A stretch of DNA of 64,000 bases, taken from positions 78,172-142,171 of the forward strand of contig NZ_JBEOMB010000100.1 in NCBI RefSeq assembly GCF_046000175.1, given 5' to 3'. How positions within the stretch are numbered: the stretch's first letter is position 1; each line of letters starts with the position of its first letter. Below the pieces are notes generated by a model, which was given only the letters and a program-made list of their open reading frames with translations, searched no databases and had not been told where the DNA came from. This document shows positions 43,781 through 52,530 of this stretch, in pieces. The position numbers and the translations under genes were made by a program. The stretch is from Rhodoplanes sp046000175 (GTDB taxonomy: Bacteria > Pseudomonadota > Alphaproteobacteria > Rhizobiales > Xanthobacteraceae).

Positions 43781-44389
43781 ATGGGCTATGTCGACACCGT
43801 TCTGCTGCCGGGCGAGACCGTGCGGTTCCGCACCGGCCGGCATTGGGTGCTCTACGTGCCGGGACTCGTGCTCGCGCTCGCCGGGGCTGGCTGCGCCGGC
43901 TGGACCACCTATGCCTATGCGACGGCGGAGTTCGGCGTGCATGTCGACGTGCTGTGGCCGGCGCTGTCGGCGGGGCTCCTCGGGCTCGCGCTGGTTCTGC
44001 TGGTGCGGGCCTGGTACCGCCGTCGCGTCACCGAGATCGCCGTGACGGACCGGCGGGTGATCTACCGCTCCGGCCTGTTCCGTCGGACCACGAGCGAGAT
44101 GCCGATCGACCGCATCGAGAAGATCGACGTCGACCAGGGCCTCGTCGGCCAGATGCTCGACTTCGGCAATGTCAGTGTGAACGGCATCGCCTGCGGCATC
44201 GGGGCGGACCGGCTGAAGCGGATCGCCGGGCCGATCCGGCTGCGCAGCCACGTCATCGCCGGTGACCACCCGGTGCGCGTGCCGCAGGGACCGGTGGTCG
44301 CCGAGATCGGCCGGCCGGCGCCGGCAGCGACCCCGACGTCCGCCACTCCGGTGCCGGCCGACACCACGCCGGCCGCCGCCGCGCGCTGA
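43781..44389 (+). CDS. PH domain-containing membrane protein
   Basis: 202-aa inner-membrane protein. Two hydrophobic segments (about 22-48 and 60-80) precede a bacterial PH domain (DUF304/bPH2 type, about 85-165): VTDRRVIYRSGLFRRTTSEMPIDRIEKIDVDQGLVGQMLDFGNV is the hallmark stretch, split by its conserved DR and ID motifs. The last 35 residues are Ala/Pro/Thr-rich. The ATG is 9 bases after GGGGAGA. Its function is unknown. Confidence 0.85.
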   Translation: MGYVDTVLLPGETVRFRTGRHWVLYVPGLVLALAGAGCAGWTTYAYATAEFGVHVDVLWPALSAGLLGLALVLLVRAWYRRRVTEIAVTDRRVIYRSGLFRRTTSEMPIDRIEKIDVDQGLVGQMLDFGNVSVNGIACGIGADRLKRIAGPIRLRSHVIAGDHPVRVPQGPVVAEIGRPAPAATPTSATPVPADTTPAAAAR

Positions 44390-44414
44390 TCCCCCTCCCC
44401 TGCAGAACGCCGCC

Positions 44415-45413
44415 TCAGCCGCGCCGGCGCACCCGCTCGCGGTGCAGGAGATAGAGGCCGGAGGCGATCACGATCGTCACGCCGGCGATGGTCCAGCGGT
44501 TCGGCACGTCGCCGAACACCACGAAGCCGAGAATCGTGGTCCACAGAATCTGGCTGTAGGAGAACGGCGACAGGATCGAGGCCGGGGTGTGCCGGTGCGC
44601 GACGATCAGCAGGAAATGGCCGAGGCTGCCGAAGCCACCAAAGCCGATCATCAGAACGATCAGCAGCGGGTCGGACGGCGTCGTCCAAACGAACGGCATC
44701 ACGGGCGCGAGCGCCAGCACGCCGACGAGGTTCGAGTAGAACAGGGTCGTGGCGTCGGAATCGAAGCGCGACAGCACCCGGGTGGTGATGGCGTAGAACG
44801 ACGCGCAGACGGCCGACAGCATCGACAGGATCGCGGCCGGATGCACCGCGCCGAAGCCCGGCTGCAGCACGATCAGCACGCCGACCAGCCCGACCACGAT
44901 GGCGGCCCAGCGCCGCGGCCCGATCTTCTCGCCCAGCATCGGCCCGGCCAGTGCCGCGACCATCAGGGGCGTCGAGAACAGGATGGCGAGCGCCTGGTCG
45001 AGCTGCAGGAATCTCAGCGCGGCGAAGTTCAGGATCGTGGTGCCGAGCAGCAGCGCAGAGCGGCCGATCTGAAGCACGGGGCGCTGCGTGCGAAGGAGTC
45101 CCGGCCGGGTGATCGGGTTGAACACCAGGAGCGCCAGCACGAAGGCGCTGGCGTAGCGGGCCCACACCACGGCGAGCACGTCGACATGGCGGCCGAGATA
45201 CTTCGCCGTGGCGTCGAGGCAGGCGAAGCACGCGACGGCCCCGCACATCAGCAGGATGCCGAGCAGCCGCATGCGCTGGGCATACGCGGCCGCGTCGTGC
45301 CCCGTCACGGCCGGCAGGGCCGGCTGATCCGGTAAGGCCGGCTGGATGTCGCCCGCGGAAACGTCCGTCGGCGCGGGCGGCTGCGGCGAGGACGGGTCGG
45401 TCGGGGCGGTCAT
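44415..45413 (-). CDS. EamA/DMT family transporter
   Basis: 332-aa drug/metabolite transporter superfamily protein with about ten helices in two EamA repeats (about 50-180 and 190-325). AALRFLQLDQALAILFSTPLM and the second-repeat HTPASILSPFSYSQILWTTILGF are typical and close to the RhaT/YdcZ-unlike EamA exporters of Rhizobiales. A Pro-rich cytosolic N-terminus of about 45 residues precedes the first helix. The ATG at 45413 is preferred to one at 45533 that lies in repeat DNA. The substrate is unknown. Confidence 0.85.
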   Translation of the reverse strand: MTAPTDPSSPQPPAPTDVSAGDIQPALPDQPALPAVTGHDAAAYAQRMRLLGILLMCGAVACFACLDATAKYLGRHVDVLAVVWARYASAFVLALLVFNPITRPGLLRTQRPVLQIGRSALLLGTTILNFAALRFLQLDQALAILFSTPLMVAALAGPMLGEKIGPRRWAAIVVGLVGVLIVLQPGFGAVHPAAILSMLSAVCASFYAITTRVLSRFDSDATTLFYSNLVGVLALAPVMPFVWTTPSDPLLIVLMIGFGGFGSLGHFLLIVAHRHTPASILSPFSYSQILWTTILGFVVFGDVPNRWTIAGVTIVIASGLYLLHRERVRRRG

Positions 45414-45528
45414 CGGGCCTTCGGGCGTGGCGAACAGGAGCGGCGCAGCACCATGCTGCAACAGTGGCCGTTTCGGGGAGGTGACCGGGGAGCGACGGCA
45501 TGGCTCCCATGCCGGCGATGTGATCGCG

Positions 45529-45632
45529 GTCATTCCGGGGCGGCGCGCAGCGCCGAACCCGGAATCCAGCCGAGCGCTCGGAGCTCGCCGCTGGATTCCG
45601 GGTTCGCGGCTTCGCCGCGCCCCGGAATGACG
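45529..45632. repeat. Palindromic repeat pair, family D, locus 1
   Basis: Unit GTCATTCCGGGGCGGCGCG to CCGGAATCCAGC and opposite unit GGATTCCGGGTTCGC to GCCCCGGAATGAC. Other copies are at 51495 and 55805. It lies between the EamA gene and the ABC permease gene. Confidence 0.85.
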
Positions 45633-45660
45633 GCGCCCCGTACCGGCCGTCCGGACCTTG

Positions 45661-46476
45661 TCACACGCCCCGCGAAAACGTGCTCTCGTGCCAGCGGCGT
45701 AGGACCAGCCAGGAGACCAGCGACAGCACCGCGTAGACGACGATGCCGGCGGCGGACAGCAGCAGCAGCGCGGCGAACATGCGCGGCACGTCGAGCCGGT
45801 AGCCGGCCTCGGCGATCCGGAAGGCGAGGCCCGAGCCGGCGCCGGCGGAGCCGGCCGCGATCTCGGCCACCACGGCGCCGATCAGCGACAGGCCGCCGGC
45901 GATGCGGGCGCCAGCCAGCATGGCCGGCAGCGCGGCAGGGAGCTGCAGGCGAAGAAGCCGCTCCAGCCGCGAGGCGCCGTAGAGCGTGAACAGGTCGTCG
46001 AGATTGGGATCGACCGAATGCAGACCGAGCGTCGTGTTGGCGAGCATCGGAAAGAACGCGACGATCCAGGCGCAGGCCAGCACCGCGACGGGCTGCGGCA
46101 GCCAGATCAGCAGGATCGGCGCGATGGCGACGACCGGCGTCACCTGCAGGATCACGGCATAGGGGTAGAGCATGTCCTCGATCAGCCGCGACTGGCTGAA
46201 CAGGATGGCGAGCCCGGCGCCGCCCACGACCGCGAGCAGGAAGCCCTGTGCGGTCGTCTCCAGCGTCACCAGCAGCGAGCCGAGCAGGATCGCGTGGTCG
46301 GCGATCAGGGTGGCGAAGATCGCGCTCGGCGCCGGGAGCTGCCAGGCCGGCAGATCGAGGGCGCGGACGACGATCTCCCACACGGCGCCGCCGATGAGCA
46401 GCGCCAGCACGGGTCGGGCGAGCCGCGAGGCGCGGCGCCAGCCGGAAACGCCGTCGTGATCGGGCCCGCCACTCAT
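45661..46476 (-). CDS. ABC transporter permease (NitT/TauT family)
   Basis: Inner-membrane permease of 271 aa with six hydrophobic segments and the coupling motif near 165-185 (ASRLERLLRLQLPAALPAMLAGARIAGGLSLIG, split here by the EAA-like loop). It belongs to the nitrate/sulfonate/taurine/pyrimidine precursor class. It starts 10 bp after the stop of its ATPase. No substrate-binding protein gene is next to either end, so the substrate cannot be inferred. Confidence 0.88.
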   Translation of the reverse strand: MSGGPDHDGVSGWRRASRLARPVLALLIGGAVWEIVVRALDLPAWQLPAPSAIFATLIADHAILLGSLLVTLETTAQGFLLAVVGGAGLAILFSQSRLIEDMLYPYAVILQVTPVVAIAPILLIWLPQPVAVLACAWIVAFFPMLANTTLGLHSVDPNLDDLFTLYGASRLERLLRLQLPAALPAMLAGARIAGGLSLIGAVVAEIAAGSAGAGSGLAFRIAEAGYRLDVPRMFAALLLLSAAGIVVYAVLSLVSWLVLRRWHESTFSRGV

Positions 46477-46486
46477 GCCCAAATGC

Positions 46487-47260
46487 TCATGCGAAGGCCT
46501 CCCCCATCGCTTCGGCAAGGGCGCCGCCGACGGTGCGGCACAGGCTCGCGAACTCGGGCGAGGTCCGAAACGTTTCTCCGCGCGGGAACGGAGCATCGAT
46601 GGTGATGTCTGCGGCGACCCGGCCGGGGCGCGGTGACATCACCACGATGCGGGTGGAGAGATAGACGGCCTCGAACACCGAATGGGTGACGAACACCACG
46701 GTGGTGCCGAGCCCCTGCCACAGGCCGGACAGCGCGTTGTCGAGCCGGAACCGGGTGATCTCGTCGAGCGCCGCGAACGGCTCGTCCATCAGGAGGAGAT
46801 GCGGATCGGTGACCAGCGCGCGGGCGATGGCGGCCCGCATCTTCATGCCGCCGGAGAGCTCGCGCGGATAGGCGCCGGCGAAGCCGTCGAGCCCGACCCG
46901 GGCGATCGCCGCGGCGACCCGCGCCTCGACGTCCTCGCCCCGCCGCGTCAGCCGCAGCGGCAGCCGGACATTGCCGGCGACCGTCGCCCACGGCATCAGG
47001 GTCGGCTCCTGGAAGACCACGCCGAGATCGCCCGGAGCCGGCGCCACGCCCGCGTCTCCATCACCCCACACGACCGCCCCGTCTGACGGCCTCGCGAGGC
47101 CGGCGATCAGCCGCAGCGCCGTCGACTTGCCGCAGCCCGACGGCCCGACCAGCGACAGAAATTCTCCACGCCGCACCGTCAGGTCGAGCCCGTCCAGCGC
47201 CAGCGTCCCGGTCGGGAACGCCTTCCTCACCCCGCGTAGCGCGACCACCGGAGCAGTCAT
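46487..47260 (-). CDS. ABC transporter ATP-binding protein (NitT/TauT family)
   Basis: 257-aa ATPase. Walker A is GPSGCGKSTALRL near 40, the Q-loop VFQEPTLMPWATV near 85, the signature LSGGMKMRAAIARAL near 132, Walker B LLLMDEPFAALDE near 155 and the switch His in VFVTHSVFEAVYLS near 190. It is followed after 10 bp by the permease gene. The usual third partner, a binding protein, is missing here. Confidence 0.92.
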   Translation of the reverse strand: MTAPVVALRGVRKAFPTGTLALDGLDLTVRRGEFLSLVGPSGCGKSTALRLIAGLARPSDGAVVWGDGDAGVAPAPGDLGVVFQEPTLMPWATVAGNVRLPLRLTRRGEDVEARVAAAIARVGLDGFAGAYPRELSGGMKMRAAIARALVTDPHLLLMDEPFAALDEITRFRLDNALSGLWQGLGTTVVFVTHSVFEAVYLSTRIVVMSPRPGRVAADITIDAPFPRGETFRTSPEFASLCRTVGGALAEAMGEAFA

Positions 47261-47657
47261 GCCGGGCCTGCGTCCTGCCGATGGCGCCGCCGCGCATCAC
47301 CTCTCCCCGCGCGCGGGGAGAGGTCGGAGTTCGCGCCGCGGGCGCGAAGTCCGGGTGAGGGGGCGTCTCCGTATCCACGAGGCGCCCCCTCACTCGTCAC
47401 GTCGCGTCGCCGCTTGCGTTCCCTCCCCCCTTGTGGGGGAGGGACAGGGAGGGGGGTGAGCCACAGACTCGGCATTCGTGGCTCACCCCCCTCTCCACCT
47501 CTCCCCCACCACAAGTCGGGCTTGCCCGACTTGTGCGTGACGAGGTGCAACCCGGGCAGGCCCGGGTTGCAGGGGGGAGAGAGCAGGCTGCGGCCGAGGG
47601 GAAGCGCCGCGCTCCAAAACGGTGTGGCGCCCCGCTGAAAGGCGGCGTTGTGCACCA
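47261..47657. repeat. 397-bp gene-free repeat region (family E and related units)
   Basis: Several palindromes lie side by side: CTCTCCCCGCGCGCGGGGAG at about 47302-47325, family E unit CCCTCCCCCCTTGTGGGGGA with its ACAGGGAGGGGGGTGAG tail at 47419-47462, its opposite half GCTCACCCCCCTCTCC at 47481-47500, and inner hairpins AAGTCGGGCTTGCCCGACTT (47512-47532) and CAACCCGGGCAGGCCCGGGT. It resembles two or three repeat loci nested into each other. No protein gene or tRNA is seen. Confidence 0.75.
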
Positions 47658-48098
47658 TCACAGCCCGGTCCCGCGGTTGTACTTGTTGGGCAGGAGCGCG
47701 CCGATCGGCACCGCGATGGGGCCGGTCTCGCCCATGATGATGACGCGGGCGTCGGGATCGTAGTCGCAGATCAGCTCGCGGCAGCTGCCGCAGGGCGAGA
47801 CGACCCGGATCGTCTGGTCGGGCTCGTGCGGGCGCGGGTGGCGCACCGCCACGATGGTGTCGATGCCGGTCTCGCCGTGGTCGGTGACCAGCTTGCCGAG
47901 CGCCACCGCCTCGGCGCACACCGCCATGCGGCCCAGATACGCATCGAGATTGACGCCGGTGATGATCTGGCCGGTGCGGCTGCGCAGCGCCGCCCCGACC
48001 TCCTGCCAGTCGTTGCGGTAGCGCCGCGTGATCGCCTCGCAGGCCGCGTCGATCAGCTCCTGATCCTGCGCCGACAGCGCCGTCGCCCTCGCGTCCAT
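47658..48098 (-). CDS. Cytidine deaminase (blasticidin-S-deaminase-like subtype)
   Basis: 146-aa zinc nucleoside deaminase. The zinc and proton-shuttle motif is VCAEAVALGK near 60 (C-A-E) and the second half-site SPCGSCRELI near 100 (P-C-x-x-C). The short C-terminus with PIGALLPNKYNRGTG is like the blasticidin S deaminase branch rather than E. coli Cdd. It would convert (deoxy)cytidine to (deoxy)uridine. The ATG overlaps the ruvA stop as ATGA, so translation is coupled to ruvA. This is the position ruvB normally occupies. Confidence 0.83.
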   Translation of the reverse strand: MDARATALSAQDQELIDAACEAITRRYRNDWQEVGAALRSRTGQIITGVNLDAYLGRMAVCAEAVALGKLVTDHGETGIDTIVAVRHPRPHEPDQTIRVVSPCGSCRELICDYDPDARVIIMGETGPIAVPIGALLPNKYNRGTGL

Positions 48099-48715
48099 CA
48101 CGTCGACAGCTCCTTCAATCCAAGGCGGATCAGCTTGGCCGTGTCGGCACCGTCGCCGGCCGCCCGCACCGCGGCCGCGACGGCGGCGGCGGCCTGCGGC
48201 TGGCCGTAGCCGAGATTGACCAGCGCCGAGACGGCGTCGGCGACCGGCTGCGGCGCCCGCTTGTCGGCGAGCGCGCCGGACAGCTTCGCCACCGTCGGAT
48301 CGACCGAGGCGTAGGCCGGCGCCTTGTCCTTCAGCTCGGTGCAGATGCGCTCGGCGACCTTCGGCCCGACGCCCGGCGCGCGCGCCACCATGGCCTTGTC
48401 GCGCATCGCCACCGCCGAGGCGAGCTCGGCCGGCGGCAGCGTCGAGAGCACGGCGAGCGCCACCTTGGTGCCGACCCCCTGCACGGTCTGCAGCAGCCGG
48501 AACCACTCGCGCTCGACGTCGGAGAGGAAGCCGAACAGCCGGATCTGGTCCTCGCGGACATGCGTCTCGATCGCCAGCGTCGCCGCCTCGCCCTCGGCCG
48601 GCAGTGCCTGCAGGGTGCGGGACGAGCAGTGCACCACATAGCCGACGCCATGCACGTCGACGACGACGAAGTCCTCGCCGTAGGAGTCGATGACGCCCTT
48701 GAGCTTGCCGATCAT
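48098..48715 (-). CDS. ruvA: Holliday junction branch migration protein RuvA
   Basis: DNA-binding subunit of the RuvAB branch-migration complex, 205 aa. Domain I opens with MIGKLKGVIDSYGEDFVVVDVHGVGY. Two helix-hairpin-helix motifs are VQGVGTKVALAVLSTL near 73 and APGVGPKVAERIC near 108. The C-terminal RuvB-binding domain is LVNLGYGQPQAAAAVAAA. ruvC lies 223 bp upstream on the same strand with repeats between. The next gene is a coupled cytidine deaminase, and ruvB is absent from the window. Confidence 0.96.
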   Translation of the reverse strand: MIGKLKGVIDSYGEDFVVVDVHGVGYVVHCSSRTLQALPAEGEAATLAIETHVREDQIRLFGFLSDVEREWFRLLQTVQGVGTKVALAVLSTLPPAELASAVAMRDKAMVARAPGVGPKVAERICTELKDKAPAYASVDPTVAKLSGALADKRAPQPVADAVSALVNLGYGQPQAAAAVAAAVRAAGDGADTAKLIRLGLKELST

Positions 48716-48765
48716 CGCTGCGCCCGCAAACGACAGCGCCTGGGTGAGAGCGCTGGCGGTGTTCG

Positions 48766-48873
48766 TTCCCTCCCCCCTTGTGGGGGAGGGATAGGGAGGG
48801 GGGTGAGCCCCACCCGCATGAGCGAGCCGCTACCCCCCTCCCCATCCCTCCCCCACAAGGGGGGAGGGAGCAG
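48766..48873. repeat. Palindromic repeats, family E, locus 3
   Basis: Unit CCCTCCCCCCTTGTGGGGGA and opposite unit CCCTCCCCCACAAGGGGGGA, at 48768-48798 and 48834-48872, separate ruvC from ruvA. Confidence 0.83.
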
Positions 48874-48938
48874 GGTGCGGCCACGCCCGTCGCATCCCGA
48901 GCCCTTCAGGCGAGGAGATGGCTGTTTCGTCACCGCCC

Positions 48939-49460
48939 TCATCCCCCCGCCGCCTTTGCCAGCGTCGCGCGGATCACTGCGCTGGTGCGGTGGTGGGCGT
49001 GGCAGACCGCAATGGCGAGGGCGTCGGCGGCGTCGTGGGTCTGCGGCGCCGCCTTGGGCAGCAGCATGCCGATCATCATGCGGATCTGGTCCTTCTCGGC
49101 GTGGCCGGCGCCGACGATGGTCTTCTTCACCAGATTGGGGGCGTATTCGGCGACCGAAAGTCCGGCGAGCGCCGGCACCAGCAGGGCGACGCCGCGCGCC
49201 TGGCCGAGCTTCAGCGTCGCGGAGGCGTCCTTGTTGACGAAGGTCGATTCGACCGCTGCCTCTGCGGGGGAGAAGTCGCCGATCACCCGGGCGAGCCCGT
49301 CGTGGATCGCCACCAGCCGCGCCCCCATGGCGTCGCGCTCGTCGCTCGCCACCGAGCCGCAGGCCACATAGGCGAGCCGGTTGCCCTCGACGTCGATCAC
49401 GCCCCAGCCGGTGCGGCGGAGGCCGGGATCGATGCCGAGAATTCGAATCGCTGCGCGCAT
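48939..49460 (-). CDS. ruvC: Crossover junction endodeoxyribonuclease RuvC
   Basis: Holliday junction resolvase of 173 aa, the usual size. The acidic catalytic residues are Asp in ILGIDPGLRRTGWGV near 9, Glu in AVESTFVNKDASATLKLGQARG (split by the conserved ST and LGQARG) and the late pair in HDAADALAIAVCHAH near 145. It cuts junctions symmetrically after RuvAB migration. It is divergent from the EAL protein gene. In related genomes yebC usually lies just upstream; here 3.5 kb separates them. Confidence 0.96.
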   Translation of the reverse strand: MRAAIRILGIDPGLRRTGWGVIDVEGNRLAYVACGSVASDERDAMGARLVAIHDGLARVIGDFSPAEAAVESTFVNKDASATLKLGQARGVALLVPALAGLSVAEYAPNLVKKTIVGAGHAEKDQIRMMIGMLLPKAAPQTHDAADALAIAVCHAHHRTSAVIRATLAKAAGG

Positions 49461-49492
49461 GATCGCCAGTCTTATACCAAGGTGCGGCGGAA

Positions 49493-49514
49493 TCGACCGA
49501 GCCGGTTCGGTCGA
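49493..49514. promoter_or_regulatory. Dyad in the ruvC / EAL divergent region
   Basis: TCGACCGA, GCCGGT, TCGGTCGA: an 8-bp perfect inverted repeat 32 bp before ruvC. It does not match the alphaproteobacterial LexA direct-repeat GAAC-N7-GAAC. It may bind a regulator or be chance. Confidence 0.3.
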
Positions 49515-49661
49515 CGTCGAGGCATCGCCCGCGGACGCGGCGTAAACCCTTCGTCAACCACGCGAGAAGCGGTTACGGAACTGTCACAAGCCGAAAAGGG
49601 TCGCGGGCTAGTCTCCTGTCCTCGGAGCCGCCGACCGGATCGTGGGCTCCGCGAGGATGCC

Positions 49662-51482
49662 ATGCCCGTCCCCATGACCGCTCCCATGCCCGCTCTGCCC
49701 GCGGCAGGCGCCGCGCTGCCGCGCCTCGGCCGTGACCACATCGTGTCGCTCGCCAAGCTGGTGGTCGACTACGCGCTGCAGCCGATCGTCGAGATCAACA
49801 CCGGTTACGTCTACGGCTACGAGGCGCTGATGCGCGGGGTCGATCGCCTCGGCCTCGACACGCCGATCGCGCTCCTGGACCTCGCCGCCGAGGCGGACGT
49901 GCTGGTGCCGCTCGAGCAGATGCTGCATGCCCGCGCCATCGCCAAGTTCGCGAGCCTGCCCGATTCGGCCGGCAAGAAGCTGTTCATCAATCTCGACGGA
50001 CGCGCCCTCAAGGCCGGCCACCAAATCCTGGGCTCGGTGGGCAAGGTCCTGGAGAGCAAGCGCATCCCCGCCTCGACCCTGTGCTTCGAACTGTCCGAGC
50101 GGTTCGACAACGACGCCGAGCCGACCTTCGGAGCCGTGGTCGGCACGCTGCGCACCATGGGCGGCCGGCTCGCCATCGACGATTTCGGGCTGGGGGTCTC
50201 CGAATTGAAGCTGCTGTGCGACCACGGCATCGACTACATCAAGATCGACGGCCACTTCATCCGCGACATGGCGCAGAGCCAGCGCAAGCGTCTCCTGGTG
50301 ACCACGATCGCCAACCTCGCCCATGTGCTCGGCATCCGGGTGATCGCCGAAGGCGTGGAGACCGAGGCCGAGTACATCGCCTGCCGCGAGGCGGGCTGCG
50401 ATCTGGTGCAGGGCTGGTTCGTCGCCCGCCCGACCTGCGAGATGTCGGAGCTGCTCGCGACCTACCCGCATGTCGTGACGGCCCGGGCCAAGCACCGGCG
50501 CGACCGTAAGACCGACGAGCTCCTGATCCGCAACCAGATGGCGGCGCTGCCCGCGGTCGCGATCGACGCCGAGCTGCCGGCCGTGTTCGAGCTGTTCCGC
50601 AAGGCGCCGCAGGAGCACTTCTTCCCGGTGGTCGACGACGCCGGCGAGCCGCGCGGCATCATCCACGAGCGCGACCTCAAGCAGTACATCTACATGCCGT
50701 TCGGGCGCGACCTCCTCACCAACCGCGCCTATCAGCGCCGCATCTCGTCCTTCGTGACCGCCTGCCCGATCGTCGACATCGCGACCGAGGCCGAGCACAT
50801 CCTCGAGGTGTTCGCCAACGCCCACGGCAGCGACGGCGTGATCGTCACCGAGAACCTGAAATACATCGGCGTCCTGTCGACGGCGGCGCTCCTCTCGGTG
50901 ATCAACGACAAGAAGATCCAGCAGGCGCAGAACCAGAACCCGCTCACCGAGCTGCCCGGCAATCTCTCGATCACCGACTTCGTCGCCGTCGCCGCGCTCG
51001 ACGGCGACGTGCGGCGGCACTTCTGCTACTTCGACTTCGACGACTTCAAGCCGTTCAACGATCGCTACGGATTCCCGCACGGCGACCGCGCCATCTCGCT
51101 GTTCGCCACGCTGATGCGGCGCCTGCTCGGCGGGCCCGGCGTGCTGCTCGGCCATGTCGGCGGCGACGACTTCTTCGCCGGCTTTCGCGATCACGATCCG
51201 GCGGTGCTGCGCGCGACGCTCGCCGAGCTGCTGGAGGACTTCCGCCGCGAGGCGCGCAAGCTCTACGGCCCGGAGGACCAGCGGCTCGGCTTCATCACCG
51301 GGCGCGACCGCGACGGCCGCAGCCGCCGCTTCGACCTGCTCCGCTGCAGCGTCGCCGTGCTGGAGCTCGGCCCCGGCACCGTGACCAGCGACCTCGACCA
51401 GATCCACGCCGTGATGGCGCAGGCGAAGTCGCAGGCCAAGCACGAGCCGAGCGCGACCGCCTGGCGGGTTTTCGCCGCGTGA
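49662..51482 (+). CDS. EAL-CBS-GGDEF-like protein with degenerate GGDDF site
   Basis: 606-aa cytoplasmic protein for cyclic di-GMP turnover. The N-terminal EAL phosphodiesterase domain (about 30-265) keeps YEALMRG, FINLDG, FELSERF, DDFGLG, IKIDGHFI, EGVETEAE and QGWFVARP, so it looks catalytically complete. A CBS pair follows (about 290-430; VVDDAGEPRGIIHERDL in the first). The C-terminal GGDEF-like domain (about 440-600) has HVGGDDFFAGF where active cyclases have GG(D/E)EF. It is probably a phosphodiesterase whose GGDEF and CBS parts sense nucleotides. The ATG at 49662 gives MPVPMTAP. Long upstream frames are not coding. Confidence 0.88.
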   Translation: MPVPMTAPMPALPAAGAALPRLGRDHIVSLAKLVVDYALQPIVEINTGYVYGYEALMRGVDRLGLDTPIALLDLAAEADVLVPLEQMLHARAIAKFASLPDSAGKKLFINLDGRALKAGHQILGSVGKVLESKRIPASTLCFELSERFDNDAEPTFGAVVGTLRTMGGRLAIDDFGLGVSELKLLCDHGIDYIKIDGHFIRDMAQSQRKRLLVTTIANLAHVLGIRVIAEGVETEAEYIACREAGCDLVQGWFVARPTCEMSELLATYPHVVTARAKHRRDRKTDELLIRNQMAALPAVAIDAELPAVFELFRKAPQEHFFPVVDDAGEPRGIIHERDLKQYIYMPFGRDLLTNRAYQRRISSFVTACPIVDIATEAEHILEVFANAHGSDGVIVTENLKYIGVLSTAALLSVINDKKIQQAQNQNPLTELPGNLSITDFVAVAALDGDVRRHFCYFDFDDFKPFNDRYGFPHGDRAISLFATLMRRLLGGPGVLLGHVGGDDFFAGFRDHDPAVLRATLAELLEDFRREARKLYGPEDQRLGFITGRDRDGRSRRFDLLRCSVAVLELGPGTVTSDLDQIHAVMAQAKSQAKHEPSATAWRVFAA

Positions 51483-51494
51483 GGGGCATCTCGC

Positions 51495-51598
51495 GTCATT
51501 CCGGGGCGCGCTGAAAGCGCGAACCCGGAATCCAGCCCGGTTCGCGGAGCTTGTCGTTGGATTCCGGGTTCGCCGCTTCGCGGCGCCCCGGAATGACC
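51495..51598. repeat. Palindromic repeat pair, family D, locus 2
   Basis: Unit GTCATTCCGGGGCGCGC to CCGGAATCCAGCC and opposite unit GGATTCCGGGTTCGCC to GCCCCGGAATGAC, between the EAL gene and scpB. Confidence 0.87.
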
Positions 51599-51697
51599 GT
51601 GGCTGGAGCGCGACCTCGCCCCGCATTCTTCCGACTGCCGCAGCCGCCGCAAATCAGCTAGGCGGTCGCCCATCCTTCACACCTTCGGGAGCGCTCA

Positions 51698-52477
51698 ATG
51701 GGCCTGATCACCACGTCGCGCGACGGCTTTGTCGGCACCGTCACGCTCGACAACGCCGAGAAGCGCAACGCCCTGTCGAGCGCCCTGATCGACGCGCTGT
51801 GCACGGCGCTCGAAGGTTTCCGCAGCGACCATCTGCGCGCCGTGGTGCTCCGCGCCCAGCCCGGCGTCTCGGTGTGGTCGGCCGGCTTCAACATCGACGA
51901 GCTGCCCGAGGGGCATCGCGATCCGCTCGGCTGGGACGACCCGGTGCGTCATCTGGTGCGCGAGATCTCGCGCTTCCCGATCCCCGTCATCGCCATGGTG
52001 GAGGGCAGCGTGTGGGGCGGCGCCTGCGAGGTCGTGCTCGCCTGCGACATCATCGTGATCGCGCCGAACGCCAGTTTCGCCATCACGCCGGCCAAGCTCT
52101 CGGTGCCCTACAACATCTCCGGCATGCTGACCTTCTTGAACGCGGCGCCGGCCTGCACGGTGCGCGAGATGGCGTTCACGGCGAAGCCGGTCACGGCGGC
52201 GCGCGCCTTCGACCTCGGCATGGTCAACCACATCGTGCCGATCGAGGAGCTGGAGACCGTCACGTACGGCATCGCCAGGGACATCGCCGCCAACGCGCCG
52301 CTCGCCGTGTCGGTGATGAAGGAGCAGCTCCGCATCCTCGAAGGCGCCCATCCGGTGAGCCCGGAGGGCTTCGAGCGCCTGCAGGGCCTGCGCCGCGTCG
52401 TCTACGACAGCCAGGACTACCTGGAGGGGCTTCGCGCTTTCAAACAGAAGCGCAAGCCGGTGTTCGAGGGGAAGTGA
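51698..52477 (+). CDS. scpB: Methylmalonyl-CoA decarboxylase (ScpB/YgfG)
   Basis: Crotonase-fold enzyme of 259 aa that decarboxylates methylmalonyl-CoA to propionyl-CoA. It is close to E. coli ScpB along its length: KRNALS near 24, SAGFNIDELPEGHRDPLGWDDP near 62 (split by the conserved Asp), MVEGSVWGGACE near 108, TPAKLSVPYN, and the C-terminal RLQGLRRVVYDSQDYLEG and KRKPVFEG. The GSVWGG oxyanion loop and the following Tyr region support decarboxylase rather than hydratase activity. No sbm (mutase) gene is near. Confidence 0.88.
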   Translation: MGLITTSRDGFVGTVTLDNAEKRNALSSALIDALCTALEGFRSDHLRAVVLRAQPGVSVWSAGFNIDELPEGHRDPLGWDDPVRHLVREISRFPIPVIAMVEGSVWGGACEVVLACDIIVIAPNASFAITPAKLSVPYNISGMLTFLNAAPACTVREMAFTAKPVTAARAFDLGMVNHIVPIEELETVTYGIARDIAANAPLAVSVMKEQLRILEGAHPVSPEGFERLQGLRRVVYDSQDYLEGLRAFKQKRKPVFEGK

Positions 52478-52530
52478 TACCGATCGTTGGTTGGGCCGGG
52501 CGGTGCGCGCGTGACTTGCGGCCGCGGTCT

